This document shows positions 8,154 through 20,727 of a stretch of 64,000 nt of DNA, one piece after another. Numbering within the stretch: the first letter of the stretch is position 1; every line of letters starts with the position of its first letter. The notes beneath the pieces are model-generated. The model did not search any database and was not told where the DNA came from. It saw nothing but the letters and a program-made list of their open reading frames with translations. The DNA is from Marsupella aquatica (taxonomy: Eukaryota > Marchantiophyta), in the NCBI GenBank assembly GCA_973895155.1, contig OZ316896.1:2356001-2420000 (forward strand). Reading direction: 5' to 3'. A program made the translations under genes and the position numbers.

Positions 8154-11100
8154 TGCCACATAGGCTTACAGGATGCAGTCCAAAGCTGCACCGAGACGGC
8201 ATAGACTACTGCACAGACCAAGAAAAGATTCGAATTGACATGTCGGAGCTGTGTCGCGTCGATGAAGCTGTCAAAACAAGCGTGGTACAATACCATTAAT
8301 TGGTCACGGACGACATGGCAGTAAGGGTAGCTAGAGCTGTCAAATCCTTAAGTAGGGAACGATTCAGATCATCTGCTTAGGCGATATGACAATGAAAGCT
8401 AGCAATTTTTAGTTATTACCAGTGGATAGACCAATTACACTTTTCCCATCAGGCCATATAATATATATATATGTAGACGAGTTAGATCGACTAAACACTC
8501 ATGAATACCGATGCGGAAGGATCTGGTTGCTGTTTGGCAGTGAATCAATGAATCGTTGATTGACTAGAAGCCAAATAATGCCTATGTACCAGTAAATTTT
8601 AATCTCGTCTGTTCAATGCAGTCAGCGACACTGAGTGGACGACTGATTGATTGATAAACTGCACGCGGTTTGTGAGTAGAGGCAAAAGATATGGCCTCTC
8701 TTGCATTCTGCGTGCAGCTAGAAATTTGCAGCTACCATTGTATCTATCCAACTCGTCATTAATTAAAATATAATATCTGATTCCCTTATCTTAATTTACG
8801 CTGACTTGACTGGTGAAATTTTGTTTACACTGGTTGTAATCCGAGTTCACGTTAACCTCTCCGGTTAATAGATATGTCTCACGCACCCGCTCACGCATCA
8901 GTGGTGATGATAATTAGAGTTTATGTGCCTGACGATTTATGGTTTAGTCTGGAAAATACAATGCTACCTACGAAGTACATTAAAGAGCCAGGACCCAGGT
9001 CGCACCATGCTTAGCTGGAATCCTGTTGGACGAGCTCACACATAAAACGCATATAGTAGAAGCAAAAAGTTGAGTTAGCGATATGACACTCCAACAAAAT
9101 TAAGAAGGTGAGCCTCGGATTTGGAGCCATTGACGCTTGACATCTACTGGATTCATATTCTGAGCGGGGAGAGAAATTATCTCTAGATAGACCACACTAC
9201 GTACAGCATAATTCAACAGTGTTACAGGGCTTGCTTTAGCTTAATTCTCTTTCAATCCATTGCGTCTAATTTTAGGCGCTTGAAGCTCAGTTATAACAAA
9301 GTAAGGCGTTGATGGATAGGCCGATGTGGACTTCTTCAGTGCTGTTTACTTCGGGCTGAAGTGAGCCTTGCGTTTCCTCGAATTTTCTCCTGCATTTACA
9401 TAGCGTGAACTCGATCTCAATCATTAATTCCAGTCCATGACCTTGGACGTGGCGTCTGAGCGTTGCTGTCAGCCGCGGCCAATTAATGCTCGATTTCTAC
9501 TTACATCCAGGCGCTAAGGTAGCCCTCGATCACGACGGAGAGGGTTCTTTGATGCGGCTCAGTTTTGTTGATTCTCATCGTGGAAGCAAAATCAATGGCT
9601 CCTGTCTACTATTTCACTCCCTAAGCTTAGCAATTTACGGTGTACGCAATGTACGTGTCCTCTAATAATTTCCTTCGTGGTATGAAAATATCCGAGACCC
9701 ATCATTCGACAAACCCACCTGCTCAATTCGATGATGTTTGCAGAACAGGTGATCGAGTGATTCTTGGGAGAACTTGACTTATTCAATATTCAGACTGTGA
9801 CACAAGCGGAGTACATGAATAATGAATCGGTTTCAAGCTAGTTCCTCAGACCCAAGTTGGGCCGTAGCTGTAGGATCAGGAAGAGAAAAGAACGGGGTTG
9901 GGTATTGGGAGATAGCTGGACAATCCGAGCTCATTAGAAAAGTTTGTCGCTTCAATAACAAGTCACTCTGCTTTCCAAAAGTACATCGGTCTAAGATCTA
10001 TCCACCCTAGACAGAAAGCACATCAAGAGAGTCTTAAAGGATGTGTGGTCACTGCAAGAGATTACGTTACTAAATGATCATATAAAATGATGGTTGAAAT
10101 TCCGATTCCCTTGATAATCATATTGTGATCAGTGCTTTGCTGCTTGAAACTTCAGTTACAAGAATGCTTGTCCTATAACTTACATCCTAAGCAAAAACTA
10201 GTTTGTCCCATGGCCCCAAACGTCTCGAAATGCCACCCTCAGTTGTAAGTTGAATGTATTTCATGTGAGACAGTACGTCCCTCAAAGAGACACCCGAGCC
10301 CAGGCTGGGTGGTGGTGGCAGTAGTTGCAACACTACCCTGAGCCTCTACAAACGAGAATCAGTGGTCTTTAAGATTTTCCAGCTTTGGGGAAAGCATTCT
10401 TTGAAGTTATAACTTGTTTAGACGTCAGGGAGGGAATGCTTGGTATGACTAATCTCTCTGTGAAGTCATCAATCATCTTGCTGACTTACATAGAGGACCA
10501 TGATCCAGTCTAGAATGACAACATGTTTCATGATCTTACAGGCGACAGACAACCATCATGTCTTCTGTCAATCACACATTGTGCCTAGCTAGCGCCCAAG
10601 CTTTTGATTGAGAGAGCAGAACCCCTAGAGCAGCACTCCCCAAATCGAACACTCTGCTGTTGTGAGTCAGATGGTGCTGTGGAAAAAATGACAAACGGCT
10701 GTACTGTATTTACAATAATCTAGACTCTTAGATTGGAACGGGCCAATGTGGTTGGCTGAGGTCTCTTTAAATTAAGTTCCGAACAAGACTCTGAGAGGGA
10801 AGTCCACTCTTACTCCTGCAAAGTGACGAAGAGACTCAAACGTTTCGACGTAATTCCTGGTGCCGGGGGGTTGTCGAGGGAGAATTTGAATAATTAATTA
10901 CGTTCAAACTCTGGAGGGGCTTTATATAGGCTATCGTTTCTATTCTTTTTGTCTTATTCAAGCTACACGGAAATACTAAAGTACAGTCCTCTTGTAGGGA
11001 AAGTTGAATTTACGAGCGAATGCCACCTTGTGTCTTGTGTGCAAGAGGAGAAGATGCTAAGACGTTCGATTTCTAGTTTTCCATAAATGAATTTGTGACA

Positions 11101-11480
11101 GTTAGAGATCCCTAGCTAGATTTATAAAAAAACCATTAGATATTGCCTAACAAAAGGAAAAAGGGTGGCAATGTTTCTGCTAGATCGATCTGCCGATTAC
11201 TTGGACATATATCAACTGGGACATCCAGAAAACCACGCCTACTTTTGCCTTTAAAAAACCAAATGAATTCCATTCATAAAGTCAGCAGGCAAGCTCCAAA
11301 AGGCAAAACCCAAGTGGACGGAAGGTCGAGGTGCTACAATCCTGTGGGTCCGGAACCAGGGAGAAGCTGGGCCTCCAAAGGAGTCAACTAAACTAGGAAT
11401 TCAGAAACTACAGCCTGAGCAGTACACTCCTTCAGACCGGCCTACTTTGGAGCCAGTGGGCAACTTGGAAATAGAGGAGA
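8154..11480. other. long intergenic stretch, no gene seen
   Basis: About 3.3 kb after the STIG1-like gene. The first 300 bases may be its 3' untranslated region. An AT dinucleotide run lies near 8455-8472. The reading frames present are under 85 codons, without recognisable domains, exon-like borders or composition bias. I found no tRNA-like or other RNA signature by eye. Confidence 0.5.
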
Positions 11481-11844
11481 AAGTTCAAGATTGCATTGAG
11501 ATGGGAGCGTTTTTCAAATATTCTTGCTGCAAGTGAGTGCCCTGTGCATGACTTTTCAAATATTCTTGTTGCATGGTATCTGGGGAGAGCCATCCATTTC
11601 ATGAAAGCGAGAAAGAACACACAACCCAATGCACATTCAATTCAGACGAGAAAAAGGAACAGAGAAACACATTTATTGAAAAGGAGAATTTGACAAGGAA
11701 GCCTTTATATACCAAAATCCACTGTCACTTTTATACAAGTCGATCCACTTTCACTTTTGAACTGTTAACTCAAACAGCACTTTTGGCAAATCTTGAACTT
11801 TAACATTTTTAACAAGTATATATGCCTCATGCTAATACTACATT

Positions 11845-12690
11845 AGCATCGTTCAATAGTCTCCTGCCCACCCCCAATCTCCACATGCACGTCCCTCCGT
11901 CTCCTGTGCAGAAAGTTGGTGAGCATAGCAGCAGCCTTGTAAGTTATGTTGAACTTAGGCTTAACTAAGTCCAATCTTTCATTAGCCTCCACCACTTCTG
12001 TTTCATCCCACAATACCCCACTCCACCTTACCCTGTATCCAGCATGCATTTTGTTGAAGACTTTCACTGGGCTTTGATCTAAACCCATAGCCATGATTTC
12101 AACCTTGCTGAAGCTTCACATTATGAACTTCTCCATGCTTGTGTATCCCTGATCATCAAAGACAAATTCAGAGTATCCTGGTTTGTTTGCAACAACTGTA
12201 GCCTATTTTGTTCACCCAAGAGCCCTTCAGAATTTTATTTTTATTTTTTAATACTTTTAATAGGAAATCTGTGAAACCCATAGAAAGGGAGCGGTCTATC
12301 ACAACATTTGAATTCAATATCTATCAGTCTCATCTCAAGTTTAGGATTTAGAGTTTATCTCAAGTGAGGTACCACAGCCATGAGTTAGCACACAACCATG
12401 CCTCTCTGGGCAGAATCCTTCAGAATTGTAACATCATGAAAACTCCCAGGATATCCTGGGTCTACATAAATGGACAAACCAGTATGGTCAACCAAGACAA
12501 TAGAATTCAAGCAGTATTTTCCAACCTTGGAACCATTTGCTGTGGTTTGCATCGCAAAAGGCCTACAAATTTGCAAAGAGTTTCATCCACAGAACCAATA
12601 CATCCTGAAATTTTGTAATGACCTGGCCTACCTCAATTCTCTCCTCAACAGTAGGCCAACAAATCTCATCGGCCATGGCTTCATTGACAT
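11845..12690 (-). pseudogene. second PIF/Harbinger-type transposase relic
   Basis: Read on the minus strand, three blocks follow in order but in different frames. Near 12,690-12,565 is WPTVEERIEVGQVITKFQ, the segment before the first catalytic Asp. Near 12,500-12,410 is GLSIYVDPGYPGSFHDVTIL, the region of the second catalytic Asp (SFHD). At 12,094-11,845 the text reads KFNITYKAAAMLTNFLHRRRRD, the C-terminal block. Frameshifts separate the blocks, so the copy is dead. It is not closely similar to the relic at 5,465 and belongs to another branch of the superfamily. Confidence 0.75.
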
Positions 12691-12835
12691 AAGATGCACT
12701 ATACATTGGATCATCACAGACAAAAGATATTGACATAAGATGCAATATACATTGGATCATCAGACAAAAGATTTTGCCCCCTTCCAATGCACAACAGTTG
12801 GAGGTTATGTTCCACTGCACAACAGTTGGAGGTTA
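12687..12835. repeat. two short tandem duplications
   Basis: A 46-base unit starting gacataagatgcactatacat is present twice (about 12,687-12,732 and 12,733-12,776) with a few changes. Directly after, a unit of about 27 bases with tgcacaacagttggaggttatg is present twice (about 12,787-12,838). They lie at the 5' side of the second Harbinger relic. Confidence 0.8.
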
Positions 12836-12847
12836 TGGGGTACGGCA

Positions 12848-13290
12848 GGCAAGTCAATCCCCCAAAAGTTGTCTTTTGGCAGTATGAGAGCATAAAGTGC
12901 CAACCTCCTTTCAGGGCAAATCTAGCAGCAGGCAAGGAGCGGATGCACATCGAACCTCCAAAGTTTTGGAGATTGCAGGGTAAGGTGGGAGAGTTGATGC
13001 CCAAAAAGTGGCTGCTATGTGCATATTTGGCATGACTCTCCAAAAAGTAGCCCTTGGCGGTATGGGGTCCTTGTCTGGAGCATACACTGCCAACCTCCTT
13101 CCAAGGCAAATCTAGTCTTAGGCAAGAAGAGAATGCACATCGAGCCTCCAAACTTTTGGAGGTTGAGGGGTAAGGTGGGAGAGTTGATCTCCAAAAAGAG
13201 GCTGCTTTGTGCATATTTGGGGTAAGGGGGTACAGGTGGGAGAGTCGCTCCCCAAAAAGGGGCCGCTATGTGGGAATTTGGCAGATGGGG
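12848..13290. repeat. tandem repeat with unit near 187 bases
   Basis: The phrases atgcacatcgaacctccaaa, ggtaaggtgggagagttgat and ccaaaaagtggctgctatgt are found near 12,940-13,020 and again, slightly changed, near 13,133-13,207. A third, partial copy with gggagagtcgctccccaaaaa runs to about 13,290. The open frames here, on both strands, arise from the repeat and are not genes. Confidence 0.75.
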
Positions 13291-13615
13291 GTAGAAAAAC
13301 GACACGTTGGAGACACTTAGGTTTCTTTGGTTTCCCAAGTAAGAAGTTGTCCGAGCTGTTACAATTTTTGGAGATACAGCACTTATTTGCTTCGACACCT
13401 GTGAACTGATTTCTGTATGGGAACCTAATCTCGAGCATAATCTTGAAATAGAACTGCTAATGTCTAGCTGGAATCAAGCTCGACTAAAGAATTCAAGCAA
13501 GACGAGCTAGAAATTGGATTACAGGCAAGCAGCCACTGAAAAATACAAATTCAGGACTAACATCCGTCGAATCTCATAACGAAGATCAGGAGGAGAGGAG
13601 ACCGACATTCACGAG

Positions 13616-13727
13616 AGAAACTTGAGATCGCAATTTTTCTCCGAAATGAATGTCACAAATGACAGAAACTTGAGATCGCAATTTCTCTCCGAAATGAATG
13701 TCACAAATGAAAGAAACTTGAGATCGT
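13616..13727. repeat. 48-base tandem repeat
   Basis: The word agaaacttgagatcg starts at 13,616, 13,664 and 13,712. The first two units are full and nearly identical (ending aatgaatgtcacaaat), the third is partial. Because 48 is a multiple of three, the repeat stays open on both strands, which explains the short frames over it. Confidence 0.85.
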
Positions 13728-14724
13728 ACAAAACCCAGTGCAGTATGAGGTACACCCAGTCCACCCTGAAGTACTCCAGACGTGGCCCTCTTCAGAACAA
13801 TTTTTAGTAAAATCCTATGGAAAACCAACCGGAGGTTAATCCGGCCAGTTTGCTCAGATCCACCAATGTCAATGACGAGACTTTTCACTCATCTCTACAT
13901 TGAGAAAACAAGATTTCATGACTAGTGTTCTTACAAAATGCCAACGTGAGGGCGACGGTTCTGTCCCAGAACGATGCACCAGATTCTCACCAACGGGTTG
14001 AAGCAGCGTCCACCTTTCCTTTGTGAAAATTCTCTCAGGAGATTTAGGATTCTTCACTGACAATTGTCCCGCCTGTGAGGGCTGTGTCTAGGCTTTTTGC
14101 TTCTCCTCGGTCCTCAGTTCAGACGCAACGTTCACTGGTTCACTCAGTTCGTTCATCCCGCTCAGGTTGGGAGCGTGTCCAACCTGCTTCTTGTTTCATT
14201 GGATCAGGGTCTACCACCGACTCTTTCCATACTTCTATTGAAAGCTCAATGCTATCGTTTGTCTCTCCTCCCTCACTCTGGTTAGAGGACAAGCTTGCCC
14301 CACTTTTGCAGTACATAAAGACTCTGACCCAATTGGAAAGTGCTTGCTGCAGCCTTGCAGCCATAGACGGACACAACTCAGATAAGGGATGGGACTGGTC
14401 ACAACACAATAACAACTCAACCAATTGGCATCATCCCATAAAATCTCCTCAAAACTCCAGGCTGCAAGCTCCAATCGCATGAAAGGGAGGCCGCTCATTG
14501 ATGGAGTAAATTAGAAAACGATGACCTTAAGTGAATGGGGGTGATCAGCTCTAACATTTTCTACAAAGAAGCTCCACTGGAATGGTCAGAATTCTCTTTC
14601 CGTCTACAAGCTTGATAGCTTTGAATGTGTACATCCACTGACTGCCAACACGTGGGCTGCATGATGGACCAAGGTGTCTACCTGAGACCAAACTTGGACT
14701 ACTCCTTAGTCCACACATTTTAAT
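13728..14724. other. region downstream of PRL1, no separate gene seen
   Basis: The last few hundred bases before 14,725 are likely the 3' untranslated region of PRL1. Overlapping open frames on both strands over 14,075-14,498 have no recognised domain and exclude each other, so none is called. Confidence 0.45.
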
Positions 14725-17700
14725 TTAGAATCGCCGCATCTCCTTGGGAGGCTTGAAGTTGACTGGGTGAGTCTCTGGAGTAGCTTGGTCATCCTCCCTC
14801 CACATTTTGATAGTCTTGTCCGCTTCACACGTGACTAGACGGCTGCCAGTCACGTCAAAACCAAGAGCATAAATGCCTGCTTCGCTATCCAGAGACCCTG
14901 AAAATGAAAGAAAAGACATTGTCAATTACTCCATCAACAGCCATTTGAACAGAGATCTTGGTCAAGATCCACTTCAACAGCATCTAGTACGATTCTTGAT
15001 CAAAGTCTGAAAACACGCTCTTAAGCGGAGCAAAGTCACCAACAACGACAAAACAAGCATGGTTAGAGCGCTAAAATGGAGGAAAAACCCACCGGGCTGA
15101 ACAACAGTTTGAGCTTGTTGAAAGTTGTGGCCACTCTTCCAGTCCCAGAACCACAAGCTACCATTATCCCCTGTTAAAAAATTGGAACAGTGTCTAAGAA
15201 GTGAGGAAAACCCGTCGGAACATGCTTATACAATGGGACTTATTTCCAATGATGCGTACTTCAAGGAAAGTAGATTAAAATATACTTCGTCCAATACAAG
15301 GGATTATCCTCTAATTAAGTGAAAAAATTATTTAGCTTGTGTTCATAGAAAAGGGCATTCAAAACAGAAAATTACACGCTAGACAAATACATTTTGCATG
15401 ATCGATGCAAATCTCAGTTGGTGTGACCCAAATCATCCAGGAACACCAAACACTGCTACAGAATCGAATTTGTGTAACATATAAGGTAGCTATATAGTTT
15501 TTCCCCTGCTTGGACTAGAGCAGATGCATCTTTCGATACTGCAAGGGTAGCATGCCAAGAAAACCAACGAAACTCGGGACAAACCTGCTGAGCAGAGGAC
15601 ATTATCCTCGTTAATAGCCATACAATTGACAATTGTTCTCTGCTGCGATCTGTGCAACGTCAGAAAAATGAGGCAAGTGAGAGACGGAGGCAATTCAAAA
15701 ATGTCCCCGCAATAAGCATGGAGTGTAGGCAGTGTATGTGCACATATAAATCTTCATATCCCTCTATTTCTGGCAATGGGAACTTACAGCATGTTGTGCA
15801 GAAAATCGCCCTTAGGGAGGCGGAATTTCTTTATGTTATCTGCAGAGGCTGATGCAAAAGTATGCCTGTGATGAAAATAGACAGGTAAACTTGGGTAAAA
15901 GAACACCAAAATTCCGCTGACCAAAGAGTAGTGAAACCGTTGACTTATGAAAACCATCGTAAATATGACAAAACAGTGAAAGAGCTCTGCCCCTCGATAC
16001 TTGTCTGATACGGCATCCATCCCACGAACTTTAGAACTCCCATGGTAAACATTCAGAGCTACTAAATTATGCGCTCTTCGATCCCCCTTCCCAGAGAAGC
16101 AATATCATACCAAACACAGACACACACGGGATAGGCACTTACTCGAATGGATGGATGGCAAGAGCACGCACAGATTTCTTATGAAACGTCAGAGTCGACA
16201 TAGACTTTCCTGGACAAAGCAAAAACGATATGAATTTCTCCAGATAACTCCGAGAATTTCAAAACACCCTCAGAAACACATCAGCGCCAACAAGACAATT
16301 TGGGCCCAATTCAGCAACACCAAGCAATACCTGCAGCCAAGTCCCACAGTTTGATGGTTGTGTCGTGTGATCCTGTCACCACTTGTGGGTCCTGCTCAAG
16401 AATGAAAACCAAATTTTATTACTTCCCACTACCAAACCAGATTTCCATCCCAAAATATGTTAAGCGACTGAAAACATGTTCTGCATAGGTTGTCTACATT
16501 GATAGCATTCTTGGGGAAAAGACCGACTCTTAGAAGAAGATGAGAAAGAATAAACGTACCGTGGCTTGCGTTATGATGGAGCACACAGTATTTTCATGTC
16601 CAGAAAGAGCAAAAATTTGAGCTTTCGTTCGCATATCCCAGACCTGCAAGAAAAACCAAGATTAGTACAGACCTAGACAAGTTACAACTTCTGCATTTCA
16701 CAACTTTCTCTAAAATGAGGCCTAAGAATGTCGACCTTACCCGGCAAACAGAGTCACGCCCACCGGTCATCAGAATGTCCAACGTTGGATGAAGGGATAA
16801 GCAGTAAACGCCACTTAAGTGTCCATGATATGATCGTATCACCTGCCACAACAGGGCATCGGAAAATATAAATGTATGAGAATTCAGATAACAGCGCAGG
16901 AAACTGCCCAGTTCGAGCCCCACTTCTCCGGTCTGGACGCAAGACTGAACATTGCAAGACTGAACATTGCTGCATGTGGATGGTAGGACAATCAAGGTGG
17001 TGGTTGCCTGAGATAAATCCCCCAATTCCCATCGGTAAAGGATGTATTTAAGGAAGTACAGGATTATCCCCATGCTTCCCTTTCCAGCACGCCGTGTCTC
17101 GTTGATGGCCTATTCACTCAGCTACCTATTATATATCTTGCATCCAAAGGCGATGAGACCCGGTCGTCTTTGGGACATTCATCTTGGCATGGAAGAGAAT
17201 GAATTGATTGTAAAGTAGACAAATCTCCACTTGCAGCCATGGACAGCTGCAATTCATTACACTTTCACCGAGATCCTATCTGTAGCCTGTGGACACTTAT
17301 ATAGTTCTACAGTACTGAAGAGAACACATATTCTATTCACATACCTTGTTGTACTCCAAGTCCCAACATTTAACTTGTTTGTCATCACCAGCTGAAAACA
17401 GATAGGGATGACGAGGACTAACAGCCAAACCTGAACAGCCATCATCCACAAAGTGCTCAGAAAAATTTAGGATTTTAGACAAACCCCCGACTAGATCTAA
17501 CAAAACTGAGATCAAAACAGTTTCGGACAAGTGTAGATGATGACCTCGAACTTGTTCAATATGACCAGTCAATGTCAATCTGAGCTTGCCAGTTGCTGTT
17601 TCCCATATCTGAAAGAGAACAAAAAGAATCAGCTCGCGGCACTAGCTGACAGTGGACATACAAGTACAGCATACAAGACTTCGTATGCAGAGCTCAAAAC

Positions 17701-19950
17701 CAACTCTAGATCGTGATCCACCAACCTGGCAAATCTGACTATGACCTATCCATTCAGTCTATTGGAAGAATACAAATTCTTCTTATATTTTCCGAGAAAA
17801 TCTTAACAAGGTGCTTAGCGACATCCTCGCTCGGGACAGAAAGCACTACATAGTCTCATAGGAAGGCAAACAGCTCACTTTAATGGTTCGATCCGCAGAG
17901 CCCGTGCAAAACCACTCATTTCCCGGGTCGAAAGCTATCGATCTCACCCATCCAAGATGTCCACTAATAACCTGGACGCAATGTTGGCATCATCATTGAC
18001 TGCGACACATGAAGCCGTGATTCTACCTGATGGTTATCAAATGAACTAAGCGTTTAAAAATATATTGATTCGCACTACAAGACAAAACTAGCCATAGTTC
18101 ACTAGAAATCAAAAATTAGATCTGGGGTCATTCCAAGTTCAGAATACATTCATTGGACTCTCTTAACCTTGACAAAGAACGGAGTATATTCTTACTCTGT
18201 ATTTGATCCAGGGTGGATGCCATGCTGGCTTTGGCCATTTACTAGGTAGTCTTTTCATCACAGCGGCACTAGACTGATACCTGAATGTAGAAGAACCCAG
18301 TAACAGTCAGTTTCAGAGACAGTTCTAAACACTACAACTCGGATAAAAGTGTTTTTGTTAAAACGCCAGGAAAGTCACCTTTCAACTCCTCCGACTGCGA
18401 GTTTACTTTCTCCTGGAGCACCTGGGCCAGCTGCTGCGGAAGGCTGGGCGCGTGGGGGAGCAGTGACAATTTGCAAGCTTGCTCCGGGTTCCAAGGCATC
18501 TTTTTTGGTGCCAGGGACTGCAAAGGCAACGCACTTCTTGAATGACAACTAATATAATGAGCTAGCAGTTGACAAGGAATTGTGTAAAATAATACAGTCA
18601 CGCTACTGATGGCATCAAAACAAAATAGGAATTCCAACGCAGCTCCAAGGCCGTGGCTACGAATGTTACAAGTCTAGTCGCATCTCCATGCGCTTCCAGG
18701 TATATGGAACAAGAGCTCCAAGCGAATATCGCAGCATAGGATAGGGACTACCTGCAGCTACTTCTCCTGCTGACTGACTAACTGGCGGAAGAGCCAGGGT
18801 GTCTCCCCCATTAGTTGAAGGTGCTGCAGTTGAGTCCCTTGGAGGCAATGGAGGCAAATCTTTAACAGCACCATACTCGTCTCTAATCTGCACATTTCGC
18901 AAAACAGTGGATCCCGTCATGGGTAGGATTGATCGCATCCCTCTGGCAAGAAGAAAGTCAGACGCAATACATGCTGGCTATGCAGCGTGCGTGAAAAAGT
19001 GTTCAGAACACGCACCTGAAATGAAGGGCCCACAACAAGAGAAGAAAAAACCCTAGATTCCCTCAGGGTTTGGATATGGAATTTGAATTCCTCGTTTGAT
19101 CATTATTCGTTCTTTCAAGGCCGTACAGAACCATAAAAATAAACCCAAATAAACCTAGACCGCGAATCCGTTGACGTTTTCATACAACAGCGGTGACAAT
19201 GAGTAGAAGGACGGAGACCCCACCTTACTCTGTATCCTTATGTTGCGACTGTAAACACGACAATGCAGAATGTCACCATAATTCATATGCACAAACAACC
19301 AGAAGACAACTGCGTTAGAAATGTGCTCACCGACTCTTCATAAGCAATCACCAAAAATCCCTCAACATTCGAAAAGGGAAAAGGAAGACCACGGACTTGC
19401 GCAAGATTCAAGCAATTCAGATAGTTATCCTCGTCTTCTGGTCCCCATCGATGAGCATGAAAATTAAGCCTCTTATAATTAGTAACGGACTAGCAAATTC
19501 TGGCAGTAAGATTAAAAAGTCCAAGGTCCGTGAGAACTTAAACCCTAACTTTAGATATCCACCAACCCCGTTTCCTCGAGAAAACCTAAAGAATGCATGG
19601 AAATACCACACACCACCAAAACAATTGCTTCATTCCACCTCACACAGAAATATTCAAGCTACACGCGACCCTGGCGGAAACGAACCCAGCTCAGCCTACC
19701 TGCTGGCTGGCTCATGTGACACACGGCGCAGTCCAAACAAATTGAAAGACACGAAACGAGCCACTCTAGAAACCATGGACGACTGGAAAAGCAGAAGCAA
19801 TGTACGGTACCTTTTAGGATCGCCGGGAACGCGGTCACCATGGGAGGTAATGAAGAGATCCAAGGAGCGCTTGAGGGATTTGAGACTGAGTTTCTTCAAC
19901 GACTGGGGCTCGACAATGAAATCGACGCCTCCGATAGTAGGGGCCGGCAT
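14725..19950 (-). CDS. PRL1: WD40 protein PRL1 (PLRG1), NineTeen complex subunit
   Basis: Sixteen coding exons join in frame to 491 codons, close to the plant family length of about 486: 19950-19811, 19248-19224, 18887-18752, 18517-18379, 18280-18196, 17971-17879, 17608-17545, 17430-17345, 16842-16741, 16643-16560, 16391-16331, 16209-16143, 15865-15788, 15649-15585, 15170-15093 and 14897-14725. The N-terminus reads [18 protein letters not shown], a family signature. Seven WD40 repeats follow, with family blocks such as [33 protein letters not shown] and [10 protein letters not shown]. The C-terminus [10 protein letters not shown] is diagnostic. PRL1 is a spliceosome-associated nuclear protein that in plants also affects sugar, hormone and immune signalling. 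Exon 2, only 25 bases, is the least certain. Its presence is supported because it alone restores frame and gives the expected IRxxxKIRDEYG join. Confidence 0.93.
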
Positions 19951-20225
19951 GGCTGAAGGAGACGGAGAAAGGAAACAGCAACGAGGAAGGAGAACGAGGG
20001 CACCTAAAGAATCCTCAACACCATCGCACTTGAGGTGCGGTGCGCTTCGCTCGACAGGGTTTTGGCTGCTGTCTGTCCCCTGTCATCAACATGTTCCCCT
20101 TCCCGCTCCTGCCTCTCTGCAACGCGAACTGCGATGGTCTTCTTTTGTCCCAGGCTTTTGTCCCAGGCCCTCATGGAATGCGCTACGTAGAGAGAGACAT
20201 TCAGTACTTGATGGACCTCTAAAAC
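19951..20225 (-). promoter_or_regulatory. probable PRL1 5' untranslated region and promoter
   Basis: The 275 bases upstream of the PRL1 start have no competing gene. A run of mixed composition with purine-rich text on the minus strand follows the start, and dispersed repeats begin at about 20,226. I could not fix a TATA box or a transcription start. Confidence 0.35.
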
Positions 20226-20575
20226 TGGACCTCTAAATTGGCAAGTGTTATTACTTGGTGACACCCCCTCAGGTTTTGGGTACCTTTGATTTAAACCGCC
20301 ACTAGCCAAAGACAAAAACGTGGTTACACAGATTTCACCATTTTTAGTATTTTTCCCAAAATTGTGGAGCAAAGTCTCAGGGGAGAGGAGAGGAATGTGA
20401 AAAAGTGAGAAGCTTTGGACACTCCTCCTTTTATATGGCTAGTGGTGGCTTAAAGTCTATCACCGTCTGATCACTCATGAATGTCAATACCCCTTTTCAT
20501 TTTGGACCTCTAAATTGGCAAGTTTTATTACTTGGTCACACATTAACCCTGAGGTTTTGGGTACCTTTGATTTAA
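20226..20575. repeat. direct repeat of about 70 bases, two copies
   Basis: The phrases acctctaaattggcaagt, ttattacttggt and ggttttgggtacctttgattta occur at 20,226-20,294 and again at about 20,505-20,575, in the same order. Between them lies a copy of the tcactcatgaa...tcaatacccctt phrase that forms the hairpin just downstream. Confidence 0.8.
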
Positions 20576-20630
20576 GGTCTATCAACCATCTGGATCACCA
20601 TGAACATCAATACTCCTTTTCATTTTGGAC

Positions 20631-20727
20631 CAACCGTCTGGATCACTCATGAACATCAATACCCCTCGTCATTTTGGACCAACCTTCCAAAAGGGGTATT
20701 GATGTTCATGAGTGATCCAGATGGTTG
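20631..20727. repeat. near-perfect hairpin, 36-base arms
   Basis: Bases 20,631-20,666 are the reverse complement of 20,692-20,727 with one mismatch, separated by 25 bases. The arm begins caaccgtctggatcactcat. Two further direct versions of the arm text lie upstream (near 20,469 and 20,590), so the hairpin arose by inverted duplication of a local repeat, or it is the end of a small foldback element. Confidence 0.85.

Noticed and set aside
8027-8299. Open frame overlapping the STIG1-like gene
   Set aside because: It is a frame shadow over the cysteine-rich segment, with no signal peptide or domain.
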